From NCBI GenBank assembly GCA_021324885.1, contig JAJPIF010000018.1:1-64000 (forward strand): 64,000 nt of DNA, given 5' to 3'. Below, in pieces: positions 1 to 8,240 of this stretch. The position numbers and the translations under genes were made by a program. The DNA is from Pseudomonadota bacterium (GTDB taxonomy: Bacteria > Desulfobacterota > Binatia > Binatales > Binataceae). Every line of letters begins with the position of its first letter. Position 1 is the stretch's first letter. The notes below the pieces were generated by a model. The model was not told the DNA's origin, did no database searches, and was given only the letters and a program-made list of their open reading frames with translations.

Positions 1-82
1 AATCGATGTAGCGATCCCACAGATCGTACGGCTCCATCAGATGCATATCCGAATCCATCACCGGGATGCCCTTATAAGACAT
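1..82 (-). CDS. amidohydrolase family 2 (ACMSD-like), N-terminal fragment cut by window edge
   Basis: The first 27 codons are visible and the rest lies beyond position 1. The start codon is the ATG at 82. The fragment reads MSYKGIPVMDSDMHLMEPYD and continues as LWDRYID, which carries the N-terminal metal-ligand signature DSDxHxxEP of PF04909 amidohydrolases (His14 and Glu17). It is almost residue-for-residue the same as the N-terminus of the gene at 150-1298, which lies 67 bases upstream on the same strand, so the two are tandem paralogues and probably co-transcribed. Family members are TIM-barrel metal-dependent hydrolases or decarboxylases. No substrate can be assigned from this fragment. 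Confidence 0.8.
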   Translation of the reverse strand, partial: MSYKGIPVMDSDMHLMEPYDLWDRYID

Positions 83-149
83 GGTTCAGCCTCCCAGAAC
101 CGCTGCGACTCAGCACTTTTATCACTCCAGTGAATCGCCTTCCCCGAAC

Positions 150-1298
150 CTATATTCCGTACAGGCGCGCGCAATTGTCCCACAGGAATTTCCGCTTGGC
201 GGTGCCGCTCAGCGGCAGCTTCATGAACAGCTCGACCGCGTGTGGGAACCTGCTGTCCGGATGCGGATAGTCGGTGGAAAAGACGACATTGTCGTCGCCG
301 AACCATTCCACGAAGTTTTTGACCGCGTGCTCCTCTGGTTCGACCGAAACGAAGCAGTTGCTCTTGAAGAATTCCGAGGGCTTCTTTGACAGCTTGATTT
401 CGAACCTGCCGGTGTAGTCCAGGTAGTGATCGTCCAACCGCCCCAACAGCCACGGCGCCCAACTGCAGTTTGCCTCCAGGAGCCCTACGCGCAGCTTCGG
501 AAAACGGTCGAACACGCCGCCTGAACACAGACTTACTCCGGCCGACATCGGGCCCAGGCAATGCGAAAACGTATGCCGCATCATCAGCGACTCGGTCAGC
601 CCCAGGCCGAAGTCCGTCAGTTGATCCGGGACTCCGCCGTGGAACCCGACCGGGATGTCCAGACGCTCGCATTCCGCCCACAGCGGATCGTAGTCGGGAT
701 GATGCCACGGGCGGCCCTTGATCAGGCCCGGCAGCAGGAAGATGCCCTTGAAGCCGAGTTCCTTGACGCAGCGCCGGGTTTCGGCCACCGCGGCGTCCAC
801 GTCGTGCGGGGCAACCATGGCAACCCCGATCAGGCGCCTGGGATCGGGCGAGCAGAAGTCACGCATCCAGTCGTTGTACGCGCGGGCGATCGCAACGGCG
901 AAAGCCGGCTCGATGCCTCGCTCTCCGACGAACTCCACGCTGTCGATTCCCAGCACCGCCAGGCCTTTGGTCGGGTACTGAAAGGCAATATCAATACCTT
1001 CGCGGTCCATTGCGTGCAGTTGCGATACCCCGTCCCAATTCCGTTCCACCGCAACTGTGTAATCGGCCATCTGCGGTTCCATGTGCTGAACCAGCGGGCC
1101 AAACCATTTGAGCCCGACCAGCGGGCTGGTCAGTTGCTTGCCCGGCATCTCGACGCCATGGAGGCGCGGATGGTGAACTTCCTTCGGACCTGCGGGCGCG
1201 GCGCTTCGATAGCGGGGATCGATATAGCGCGTCCACAGATCCCCGGGCTCCATCACGTGCATATCGGAGTCCATTACCTTGAGTCCCTTGTATGCCAT
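150..1298 (-). CDS. amidohydrolase family 2 (ACMSD-like metal-dependent hydrolase/decarboxylase)
   Basis: This 382-residue protein has the typical length for PF04909. The N-terminus carries the metal-ligand pair in MDSDMHVMEP (His14, Glu17). A mid-chain FHGG motif gives the barrel His, and near the C-terminus FSTDYPHPDS carries the catalytic Asp and the conserved DYPH. The ATG at 1298 is preceded by GAGGA about eight bases upstream; an in-frame upstream ATG at 1400 adds 34 residues unlike the family and is rejected. The downstream neighbour (1-82) is a tandem paralogue. Known members decarboxylate or hydrolyse aromatic and cyclic carboxylates in the cytoplasm; the substrate here is unknown. 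Confidence 0.88.
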   Translation of the reverse strand: MAYKGLKVMDSDMHVMEPGDLWTRYIDPRYRSAAPAGPKEVHHPRLHGVEMPGKQLTSPLVGLKWFGPLVQHMEPQMADYTVAVERNWDGVSQLHAMDREGIDIAFQYPTKGLAVLGIDSVEFVGERGIEPAFAVAIARAYNDWMRDFCSPDPRRLIGVAMVAPHDVDAAVAETRRCVKELGFKGIFLLPGLIKGRPWHHPDYDPLWAECERLDIPVGFHGGVPDQLTDFGLGLTESLMMRHTFSHCLGPMSAGVSLCSGGVFDRFPKLRVGLLEANCSWAPWLLGRLDDHYLDYTGRFEIKLSKKPSEFFKSNCFVSVEPEEHAVKNFVEWFGDDNVVFSTDYPHPDSRFPHAVELFMKLPLSGTAKRKFLWDNCARLYGI

Positions 1299-1489
1299 GG
1301 CTGGTCCTCGCTTGTGTTCTCCAAGCGGAAAGATATGATGGCCGCTCCTTAAGATTCTTGAAGGAAATCGGCGTTCTTTGAAGGAATCGGGCAAACGCAC
1401 CGAGAGACAACTGGCGATTTGCGGCGCGGCTTGCTACTGCCGGCCTGACGGATCGCCGTTGAAAACGCCCAGCAATTGCCGCTTTTTAT

Positions 1490-1670
1490 TCAAGCAATGC
1501 CGTTTCTTTTCAAGACCAGGTGAGGTGCGATAACTTTTTTGGCCGTGCCGTTGTCGAAGTCACGGTAACCCTGCGGCGAATCTTCAACGCGCCGCCGGCA
1601 CGGGTGATTTGCATTACCGAATTGAGCACGCTTGCGGGATGTTTCCGGCCTGAGTCGCCGGCGTGACCAC
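1490..1670 (-). pseudogene. remnant of glutathione-independent formaldehyde dehydrogenase-like Zn-ADH (3' end)
   Basis: In one minus frame the translation contains HPASVLNSVMQITRAGG, which matches the late-domain segment of FdhA-type formaldehyde dehydrogenases (consensus near xPATVLNSLMQVTRxAGK). In a second frame just downstream it contains SPQGYRDFDNGTAKKV, which matches the C-terminal segment of the same family (APxGYxxFDxGxPKKFVIDPH). The roughly 80 residues that normally separate these two blocks are missing and the frames do not match. This is therefore a decayed gene with an internal deletion and a frameshift. The comparison is from memory of the family. Confidence 0.6.
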
Positions 1671-1734
1671 ATGGATGCCGTTGGGCGGAGCAAGTTGAAG
1701 AGTCGGGGGCGCCGCAGGTGTCGGCGTGCCTCAA

Positions 1735-1844
1735 GTGGCGCGGCCCGGGAAACCTGGCGCCTTCGCCAACGAACAGAATGCGCCTCAGCCGCGCCCTGGC
1801 CGCGCGCCCCCGCCTGAGATCAATGCCACCTTGTCTTGGTCCAT
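1735..1844 (-). pseudogene. remnant of a short-chain dehydrogenase 5' end
   Basis: An ATG at 1844, preceded by a good ribosome-binding site (GGAGGGAG), opens with MDQDKVALISGG. One frame change later it reads GARGQGAAEAH, and after another it reads LFVGEGAR. Together these spell the N-terminal cofactor-binding region of an SDR (TGGxxGxG-type motif). At least two small indels break the frame, and sequence similarity is lost after about 35 codons, where formaldehyde-dehydrogenase-like sequence takes over. The intact ribosome-binding site suggests fairly recent inactivation or a deletion fusion. Confidence 0.6.
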
Positions 1845-2042
1845 CCTACTCCCTCCTGTCTGGATCGCGAAGGGTGAAGTTAAGCCTGTCCAGTGGTCTT
1901 GAGAAAGATCGGCCGTTTCCTGAAAAAAGGCACTAATAGTTTTAACGCCTTTGACGCCCCGGCGAAGCGAGTATCGAGAAGGGTTAGCCGACTACAAAGC
2001 GCAAAAGGAGGGAAAGAACGGCGCTACTAAGTGAAGGCGGGA

Positions 2043-3002
2043 TCAGCAGCCGAGGACGAACTTTTTCGGGGTGACACCCGTTATCTTGTGGAACACTCGA
2101 GTAAAATGGCTCTGGTCGCTGAACCCGAGCTGGAGACTTATGTCGGCGATACTTAATTTGCCTTCGCGAAGTAGCCGTTTCGCCTGCGTGACCCGCGACC
2201 TGAGAAGATACTGGTGAGGCGTCATTCCCATCCTCTTTTTGAACAGCCGGGCGAATGTATAGGGAGCCATCTGCGCATTCGCGGCCATCTCCTCCAGCCG
2301 CAGATCCCCGGCCAGATTTGCCTCGATATACTCAATTGTCTGCCGGAGCCGGTTCCCCGGCATTCCTGCGGTGATTTCCCGTAATTTTGGCGGCCACGCG
2401 CAATAATGGCGCGCGAGGTAAACCGTGAGTGACGCCCCCAGCAATTCAGCATAAAGCCGCCCGGAAGGGCAGCCCGCCGATACCTCCATCTGAAGCGCCG
2501 CTCCGAGGCTGAAGATGTTCGGATCCCTAACCGAGGTCTGATCACGCAACTCCACAATCGCGGGGGCGTCATCCTGCAACACGCGCGTGAAAATGCCGGG
2601 ACCCAGCTCGATCACGAACAGCTCAAACGTTCGCTCGCAACCGCCCGCCGGCGTCGCGCTTCCCGCTGAAGCCAGATGGGCGCCGCCCGGGTTCAGGAAG
2701 GTATAGTGTTTACGGCCGTTCTCATACCAGTAGGCTGGCGTAGGGCCGGCCATGTGGATGCACAGGTGATGATTTAAGTAGGTCTTGCCGCGGTTGCTAT
2801 AATCCGAGAGACGGTACTGTTCGCACAGTATGCCGTCCCATTGGGATCGCGCGCTGCTAAGAAGGGGAGCAGTTTCGAAGGCGGTAAGAGATCGACCATT
2901 CTCGACGGCGCCAATTCGGCGCTGTTCCGGCCCATGTTGCGGATCGGCCGCCGGATCCGTTTCTGTGTGCGCTGGCACTTCCGGACTTTTACGTTCGGCC
3001 AT
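2043..3002 (-). CDS. AraC/XylS-family transcriptional regulator
   Basis: The protein has about 319 residues. Its last hundred form the AraC DNA-binding domain with two helix-turn-helix units; recognisable blocks are LRLEEMAANAQMAPYTFARLFKKRMGM-like sequence and the signature LGFSDQSHFTRVFHK followed by TGVTPKKF. The N-terminal 200 residues would be the effector or dimerisation domain and are not recognised. I use the ATG at 3002; a GTG at 3014 is also possible and no clear Shine-Dalgarno sequence decides. It lies downstream of, and in the same direction as, the amidohydrolase at 3398-4507, so it may control the amidohydrolase or alcohol dehydrogenase genes nearby. Confidence 0.88.
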   Translation of the reverse strand: MAERKSPEVPAHTETDPAADPQHGPEQRRIGAVENGRSLTAFETAPLLSSARSQWDGILCEQYRLSDYSNRGKTYLNHHLCIHMAGPTPAYWYENGRKHYTFLNPGGAHLASAGSATPAGGCERTFELFVIELGPGIFTRVLQDDAPAIVELRDQTSVRDPNIFSLGAALQMEVSAGCPSGRLYAELLGASLTVYLARHYCAWPPKLREITAGMPGNRLRQTIEYIEANLAGDLRLEEMAANAQMAPYTFARLFKKRMGMTPHQYLLRSRVTQAKRLLREGKLSIADISLQLGFSDQSHFTRVFHKITGVTPKKFVLGC

Positions 3003-3397
3003 ATCGGTGCCCACTTCGAAACGGTTCAGGCAAACGGTTCGGGATAAAATCCTGGCTCACCCCTTTCTAGCTCCCCCCTTTTATCTTGGCCGTTTCCGTG
3101 CGAGCGCTCAGCGTAATTATCGGCCGTGCGATCCATTCGTCAAGAGTCTCGCGCCCTATTATCGCGCGCTGCTGGCCGATGCTCCGGTAAGGGTCCGGAT
3201 GAGCACACTCAGTACCCTGGCTTCTCGTTACGCCGGCGCGCTCACGATTTTTCCCGGCATGGAGCAAGGCCGACATTTCATACCAACGCTCCTTCAACGT
3301 AAAGCGCAAGCCGATGGCGCCGATTCAGCCCTGAAAACCGCGGCACCTGCAAGCCTCGTCCGCGCCATCCGAGGCAGCACAACGGTCAGGTTTGGAA
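3003..3397. other. 395-bp intergenic region, nothing recognised
   Basis: This interval lies between the AraC gene and the upstream co-directional amidohydrolase. It presumably holds the regulator's promoter. I find no open frame with family resemblance, no hairpin with a T-run and no clear repeat. Confidence 0.5.
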
Positions 3398-4507
3398 TCA
3401 GGTCAACCTGTAGAGTTTTGCCGCGTTCCTCCACAGCAGCTTTTCGCGTTCTTCCTGCGTGTTGTGGCGTGTCTGCGCGGCGATCGCGTCCCAGGATTTC
3501 GGCCAGGTGGTCACGCTATGCGGATAGTCCGAGGCCCACATCAGATTATCCGCGCCGGTGAACTTGACGTTGGCGCAGGCCACCTCGTCGTCCATGAAGG
3601 TAAAGAAAATCTGACGCCGGATATACTCGCTGGGCGGATTGGGCAACTCCAGCTCGGACCAGTAGCGCTGGCGCTTCCATTGATCGTCGCACAGGCGCTC
3701 ATAGTAAGCGACCCAGCCGGCGTCGCTTTCCGCCGACACCAGCTTCAAATTCGGATAGCGATGCAACGCGCCGCTGAACAGGATGTGGGTCACCGGCTCC
3801 AGCGCGGCGAAGAAGCGCAGCACGATGCCCGCCACCATCAGCTTGCCGCCCACGTCCGAGGTGCCGCGAGGCACGTACTTGCCGGTGGCGCGATGGAAGT
3901 GCAGCGGGATCTGCATCTCGGACGCTGCCGCCCATAACGGCTCGTAATACTTGTCAGTGTAGAGTTTCTCGGGATAGGTCAGGAGGAAGGCGCCGCGGCA
4001 GTTCTTCTTCGCAATGCGCTCCAGTTCTTTGAGGATCTCGTCCATCCCGTCGTCGATCGGCAGCACTCCCAACGCCACCAGGCGTTGCGGGTCGACCGCC
4101 TGGAACTCGTCGAGCAACCAGTCGTTGTATGCGCGCACGCAGGCCAGCCGCAGCTCGCGATCCTTGATCGCGGCGGCGATGCCCATTCCGATCCCGCCAT
4201 AGAGCACGCTGCAATCGACCCGGTCCATCGCCTGGTCGGCCAGGTGCGCCTGGGCGTCCCAGTTGCCTTTGCGCAAATCGGAGAAGCGCAGGCCGTGATC
4301 CTTGAACTGCTTGAAATCCGCCTTGCCGGCCATCGCGTCGAGGCCGAAGGAGCGCGGCTTGCGTCCCTCCCAGCTCCATCCCTGGCCGCCGTCCTCGCAC
4401 TCCACGATTTTCGGGCCCGCCTCCTTCATTGCGGCGGGCAGGCGATCCTGAAATGCGTTGGGTGCTTCGAGCACGTGCGAATCGCCGGAAATTGCACGGT
4501 ATTCCAT
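3398..4507 (-). CDS. amidohydrolase family 2 (ACMSD-like)
   Basis: This 369-residue TIM-barrel amidohydrolase starts with GDSHVLEAP (His11 and Glu14 as the N-terminal metal ligands). It has LHFHRAT mid-chain and ends with WASDYPHSVTTWP, the conserved Asp-Tyr-Pro-His block. The ATG at 4507 is the natural start, since the signature begins eight codons in. It is divergent from the zinc alcohol dehydrogenase at 4697 with 189 bases between them, which probably holds both promoters. It is only distantly similar to the pair at the left edge (different loops around the signature), so it is a separate paralogue. Hydrolase or decarboxylase activity is inferred from family; the substrate is unknown. Confidence 0.88.
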   Translation of the reverse strand: MEYRAISGDSHVLEAPNAFQDRLPAAMKEAGPKIVECEDGGQGWSWEGRKPRSFGLDAMAGKADFKQFKDHGLRFSDLRKGNWDAQAHLADQAMDRVDCSVLYGGIGMGIAAAIKDRELRLACVRAYNDWLLDEFQAVDPQRLVALGVLPIDDGMDEILKELERIAKKNCRGAFLLTYPEKLYTDKYYEPLWAAASEMQIPLHFHRATGKYVPRGTSDVGGKLMVAGIVLRFFAALEPVTHILFSGALHRYPNLKLVSAESDAGWVAYYERLCDDQWKRQRYWSELELPNPPSEYIRRQIFFTFMDDEVACANVKFTGADNLMWASDYPHSVTTWPKSWDAIAAQTRHNTQEEREKLLWRNAAKLYRLT

Positions 4508-4696
4508 GGTTAACTACGCTTCGGACTTCTGAATGCAAAAAGGCTACATCAGCGCAAAGATTTATGCCATTGGGTGCGCCGGCCCAATCTGCTATGAGCA
4601 ACCGCAGTTGGATGGTGGGCGCATGCCCGGAGGTAATCGGTTTTCCAAAACGCGCCGAAGCTATGGCGCACGCGAAACCGCAAGAGGAACTCTGCT

Positions 4697-5698
4697 ATGA
4701 AAGCCGCCGTTTTCAGAGGTGCGGGACAGCCGCTCTTGATCGAAACTGTGCCCGATCCAACTCCCGGCCCGACCGAGATGATAATCAAAATCGCGCGCTG
4801 CGGAATCTGCGGCACCGATATTTCGATGAGCGCCGGACACGGCGAAGTTCAGCCCGGTCAGATTCTTGGACATGAGATGGCCGGCGAAGTCGTGGCGATC
4901 GGATCCGCAGTCAGGAATTTCAAGGTCGGAGATTTGGTTGCACCGATGTCGTTCGTGCCGTGCGGCGCCTGTCCCGACTGCCTCAAAGGCGAACCGATGT
5001 GGTGTCCCGAATGGCTTGGCGGCAGCGGAGGTTTCGCCCAGTTCGGTAAGGGCGGCCATCTGGCGACGGTCAAGCTGCCCGAGAATCTCGCGCTCAACGA
5101 CGCGGCGCTGATTGAACCGGCCGCGGTCGGACTGCACGCCGTACGGATGGCCGGGATGAAACCCGACGCGCGGGTAATGGTGATCGGCGCAGGACCGATC
5201 GCGTTGGCAACCATTTTTTGGGCGCGGCGGCTGGGCGCGGGACCAATCGCGGTCACTGCCGCATCCAATCGCCGCGCGCCGCTGGCGATGAAGATGGGCG
5301 CCACCGCGTTTGTGGCTGCGGGCGCCGAACTCGCTGCCAATGCCGCCGAGGTTTTGGGTGGACCACCCGAACTGGTCTTCGAAGCGGTGGGCAGGGAAGG
5401 AATCCTGGGCCAGGCCCTTAACTGCGTCGCCCAACGCGGCACCGTCGTGTCGCTGGGCTTCTGCACCGTGCCGGACACCGGGATGGTTCCCGCGGTAGGT
5501 CTTTTCAAGGAAGTGCGGATCCAGTTTTCGATGGTTTACGACATGCGCGACTACCGACTAACCGCTGAAGTGCTGGGCACCAGCCCTCTGCCTGCGATGG
5601 TCACCGAGACGGTCGGCTTCGATCGGTTTCCAAGCACGTTCGAATCACTGCGCGGACCCACCACCCATGGCAAGGTGATGCTGGACCCGTGGTCCTGA
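4697..5698 (+). CDS. zinc-dependent alcohol dehydrogenase (MDR superfamily)
   Basis: The protein has 333 residues. The N-terminal GroES-like domain holds the catalytic zinc ligands: Cys38 in CGICGTD and His59-Glu60 in GHE. The structural-zinc lobe has all four cysteines (89, 92, 95, 103, in PCGACPDCLKGEPMWC). A Rossmann segment VMVIGAGPIA follows near residue 157. It should oxidise an alcohol with NAD(P)+ in the cytoplasm. The ATG at 4697 has AGAGGA upstream. It is divergent from an amidohydrolase and followed after 64 bases by the DUF1214-type gene, so the two plus-strand genes may form an operon. The substrate is not predictable. Confidence 0.9.
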   Translation: MKAAVFRGAGQPLLIETVPDPTPGPTEMIIKIARCGICGTDISMSAGHGEVQPGQILGHEMAGEVVAIGSAVRNFKVGDLVAPMSFVPCGACPDCLKGEPMWCPEWLGGSGGFAQFGKGGHLATVKLPENLALNDAALIEPAAVGLHAVRMAGMKPDARVMVIGAGPIALATIFWARRLGAGPIAVTAASNRRAPLAMKMGATAFVAAGAELAANAAEVLGGPPELVFEAVGREGILGQALNCVAQRGTVVSLGFCTVPDTGMVPAVGLFKEVRIQFSMVYDMRDYRLTAEVLGTSPLPAMVTETVGFDRFPSTFESLRGPTTHGKVMLDPWS

Positions 5699-5762
5699 CG
5701 CCCTCGTGTTTGGGTGTTTCATCCAGGATCGTATAACCTCCCCGGCAAAGGAAGCACCAATC

Positions 5763-6941
5763 ATGGCTTACGGCGACACGCCATACGACGAACAGCTCAA
5801 ACGGGCATGGGAAGAATTTTGCGACAAGCTCAAGAGCGCGCAGAGCCTGATCTTCAATGATACGCTGGGCGCGACGGCGCTGGATCGGGCGACCGGATTC
5901 CAGTACCTGTCGCGCTACATCTCCAAGGCGCTGAGCGAAAAATTCGAGAACGATCCGCTCTATCCGCAGTTGTGGCAGTTGCAGACGCCGACCAACAAAT
6001 CCTTCGGCGACAATCCCGATTGCACTTACCTGGTGACCTGGCTCGATGGCGCACACACCTACAAAATTGCCGGCAATCGCGGCACCGTGTCATGGGTATC
6101 GTTCCTGGTCAACGGCGCCGAATTCAATATCACCCACTCCGCGATCAACAACAGCCAGCTCAAAACCGAATGGGACGGCAGTTTTCAGATCATGCTCAGC
6201 GCGCAGCAGCATCCTGGAAACTGGCTGAAACTGGGGCCCGGACCCAATTTCCTGTTTATCCGGCAGTTCTTCGGCGAATGGGATACCGAGGAGCCGATGT
6301 GGATCAGGGTCGAACGCGTCGGGGACTTCGAACCGCCGCCGCCGCTCACCCCGGAACGCCTGATTCGCGGTCTGGAGAACGCCGGCAACTGGTTCCTGTC
6401 GGACTCCAAACGATGGGTCGACTGGGTGGAGTTTTATTCGGACCAGCCCAACCAGTGGGTGAGCAAGATGCCGGGTTGGGCGGGTGACGGACAGACCGGA
6501 TCGCTGGGGCGCCAACTGCAGTTCTGCTACTGGAAGATCCAGTCGGACGAGGCGCTGATCTTTGAAGTGAAGCCGCCGCGATGCGCCTACTGGAATTTTG
6601 AACTGGCTAATCGATGGTTCAATTCCACTGACTATCGTTACCGTTTCTCCTCGCTTAACGGAAAGCAGGCCGTTTACGAAGACGACGGCTCGGTGCGAAT
6701 CGCCGTTTCACACGTCGATCCCGGAATCCCGAACTGGCTCGACGTCGGGGGGCACTGCGTGGGCATGGTCAATCAGCGCTGGGTCGAGGCGCAGGAGCAT
6801 CCCGTGCCGACGGCGAAACTTATCAAGGTGGCTGACTTGCCGCGCCTGCTGCCGCCCAACGCGCGCCGCATCACGCCCGAGCAGCGCCGCGAACAGTTGC
6901 GCCGGCGCAAGATCGGCGTAGATCGGCGTTTTCCCGTGTAG
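5763..6941 (+). CDS. DUF1214-type domain protein
   Basis: This is a 392-residue soluble protein. The middle (roughly residues 85-190) reads as a DUF1214-like fold, with Trp/Asn-rich blocks such as TYKIAGNRGTVSW, EWDGSFQIMLS and HPGNWLKLGPGPN. No signal peptide or membrane segment is visible. Such proteins are often encoded beside steroid, hydrocarbon or sulfotransferase genes, but their biochemical role is not settled. The ATG at 5763 has AAGGAAG upstream; an in-frame ATG at 5706 lacks this and is less likely. It ends six bases from the stop of the convergent sulfotransferase gene. I cannot assign a reaction. Confidence 0.75.
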   Translation: MAYGDTPYDEQLKRAWEEFCDKLKSAQSLIFNDTLGATALDRATGFQYLSRYISKALSEKFENDPLYPQLWQLQTPTNKSFGDNPDCTYLVTWLDGAHTYKIAGNRGTVSWVSFLVNGAEFNITHSAINNSQLKTEWDGSFQIMLSAQQHPGNWLKLGPGPNFLFIRQFFGEWDTEEPMWIRVERVGDFEPPPPLTPERLIRGLENAGNWFLSDSKRWVDWVEFYSDQPNQWVSKMPGWAGDGQTGSLGRQLQFCYWKIQSDEALIFEVKPPRCAYWNFELANRWFNSTDYRYRFSSLNGKQAVYEDDGSVRIAVSHVDPGIPNWLDVGGHCVGMVNQRWVEAQEHPVPTAKLIKVADLPRLLPPNARRITPEQRREQLRRRKIGVDRRFPV

Positions 6942-6947
6942 CGACTA

Positions 6948-8117
6948 CTAAAGGCGGTAGCGCTCGATGTAATCCGCGTACTTGCGGCGGATTTCCTGCG
7001 CGGTCAGGCCGTACTGTTCCGGCGTGTATTTGTGGAACCCCGGACGGGTATGGGCGTGCGCGTCCAGCCATGATTGCATCCTGCGCTCAGTGGGCTCGTC
7101 CAGCTTGAGGCCGAAATGCCGGTAGATGGCGCGCACGCCGCCCATCGTATCGTTCACGAACTCGCGGAAATCCACGTCCAGGAAGCGCTCGGGATTTCGA
7201 TCGCGCACCTTCAGCGCGCGATCGATGCCGATCTTCCACAGCTCGAACTCGCGTCTGCCGCACTGCTTTGGGTCCGCCTTCGGTCCGAGGATAGCGCGCC
7301 GCCCGATCATTATCAGACTGCATACTGACGGCAGCACCGCGACCGGATCGCGATGGGTAAAAATGATGCTGGCGTCGGGAAACACTTCCAGCAGCGAATC
7401 CAGATACAACAGATGCGATATATTGCGCAGCAGCCATCGTCGGTTCGGATCGTTGAAACCGATGAGCTTCAGATTGTCCCGATGGCGGTAGTAGTTCGGC
7501 GTCTCGTCCTGCGCCATCCACCATTCGTCGTAGCTCGGCGTCGCCATGCTGGCGCCGAAGGTATTGTGCACGAACCGCTGAAGCATCATGTATAGACATT
7601 CGTCCGGCTCCCCCGCCACCACATCGTGAATCAGCCGCGACATCGGGTCTTCGCGGTCCGCCGCCTCCAGCGCGGCGACGGTGGCGCGATAGAGCGGGTT
7701 GCTTTCCCACGTCTGGCGCGGGGGCCGCACCATTGGATTGGGCGCTATCCAATACTCGAGTCCCTGGAATTGCGGGTCGAGCGACATCAGCTTTTGTAGC
7801 GTCGTGGTCCCTGTGCGAGGCAGGCCGACAATTACGAGCGGAGCACGAATTTCCGTGCGCAGGCATTCGGGATGCTCCGCCCATCCCTTTTGCGAATAGA
7901 GCCGCCCGCTGAGCGCGCGCAGCACCGTTGCAAACATCCGCTCGCGGCCGGATTCGCTCAGTTCAAGGTCGGTGTCGATCGCCTTGAGCAGGACCCGCAA
8001 CCCCGTCAGATAATCCTTTTCGCCGAAGTCATCGTACCCGACCTGCGCGGCTGCCGCCTCGTGCAGGACTTCTTCGGCGTCAGCGAACTTCGCGGGAATT
8101 TTTATCGTTCTGGCCAT
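6948..8117 (-). CDS. sulfotransferase-family protein (PAPS-type, Sulfotransfer_3)
   Basis: The protein has about 389 residues. The 5'-phosphosulfate-binding loop is VIVGLPRTGTTTLQ (near residue 95) and the 3'-phosphate-binding segment is SIIFTHRDPVAVLPS (near residue 250), as in PF13469. It has no transmembrane segment. These enzymes transfer sulfate from PAPS to a hydroxyl on a lipid, steroid or secondary metabolite. I chose the ATG at 8117 because GGAGAG lies just upstream; the ATG at 8129 has no ribosome-binding site. It is convergent with the DUF1214 gene and divergent from the acyl-CoA dehydrogenase at 8241. Confidence 0.85.
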   Translation of the reverse strand: MARTIKIPAKFADAEEVLHEAAAAQVGYDDFGEKDYLTGLRVLLKAIDTDLELSESGRERMFATVLRALSGRLYSQKGWAEHPECLRTEIRAPLVIVGLPRTGTTTLQKLMSLDPQFQGLEYWIAPNPMVRPPRQTWESNPLYRATVAALEAADREDPMSRLIHDVVAGEPDECLYMMLQRFVHNTFGASMATPSYDEWWMAQDETPNYYRHRDNLKLIGFNDPNRRWLLRNISHLLYLDSLLEVFPDASIIFTHRDPVAVLPSVCSLIMIGRRAILGPKADPKQCGRREFELWKIGIDRALKVRDRNPERFLDVDFREFVNDTMGGVRAIYRHFGLKLDEPTERRMQSWLDAHAHTRPGFHKYTPEQYGLTAQEIRRKYADYIERYRL

Positions 8118-8240
8118 CGCGCTCTCCATCGCGGGACTTGAATCCGGCTTCCAGCTTCACAACAAAGCCCGCCCGTTTGCAATGATTGTAGGGTCCTGCG
8201 CCTGGCGCTATGCTGCGCGGTAACTGACGGGCTTCACTCG

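Larger units (their letters stand above)
1299..2042. other. 744-bp gap between intact genes, holding decayed dehydrogenase remnants
   Basis: No intact gene is visible between the amidohydrolase start at 1298 and the AraC gene end at 2043. On the minus strand the middle of this interval holds two recognisable but broken gene pieces, annotated separately: an SDR 5' end at 1735-1844 and a formaldehyde-dehydrogenase-like 3' end at 1490-1670. Bases 1299-1489 and 1845-2042 show no coding or structural signal to me beyond the leader of the amidohydrolase. Confidence 0.6.
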
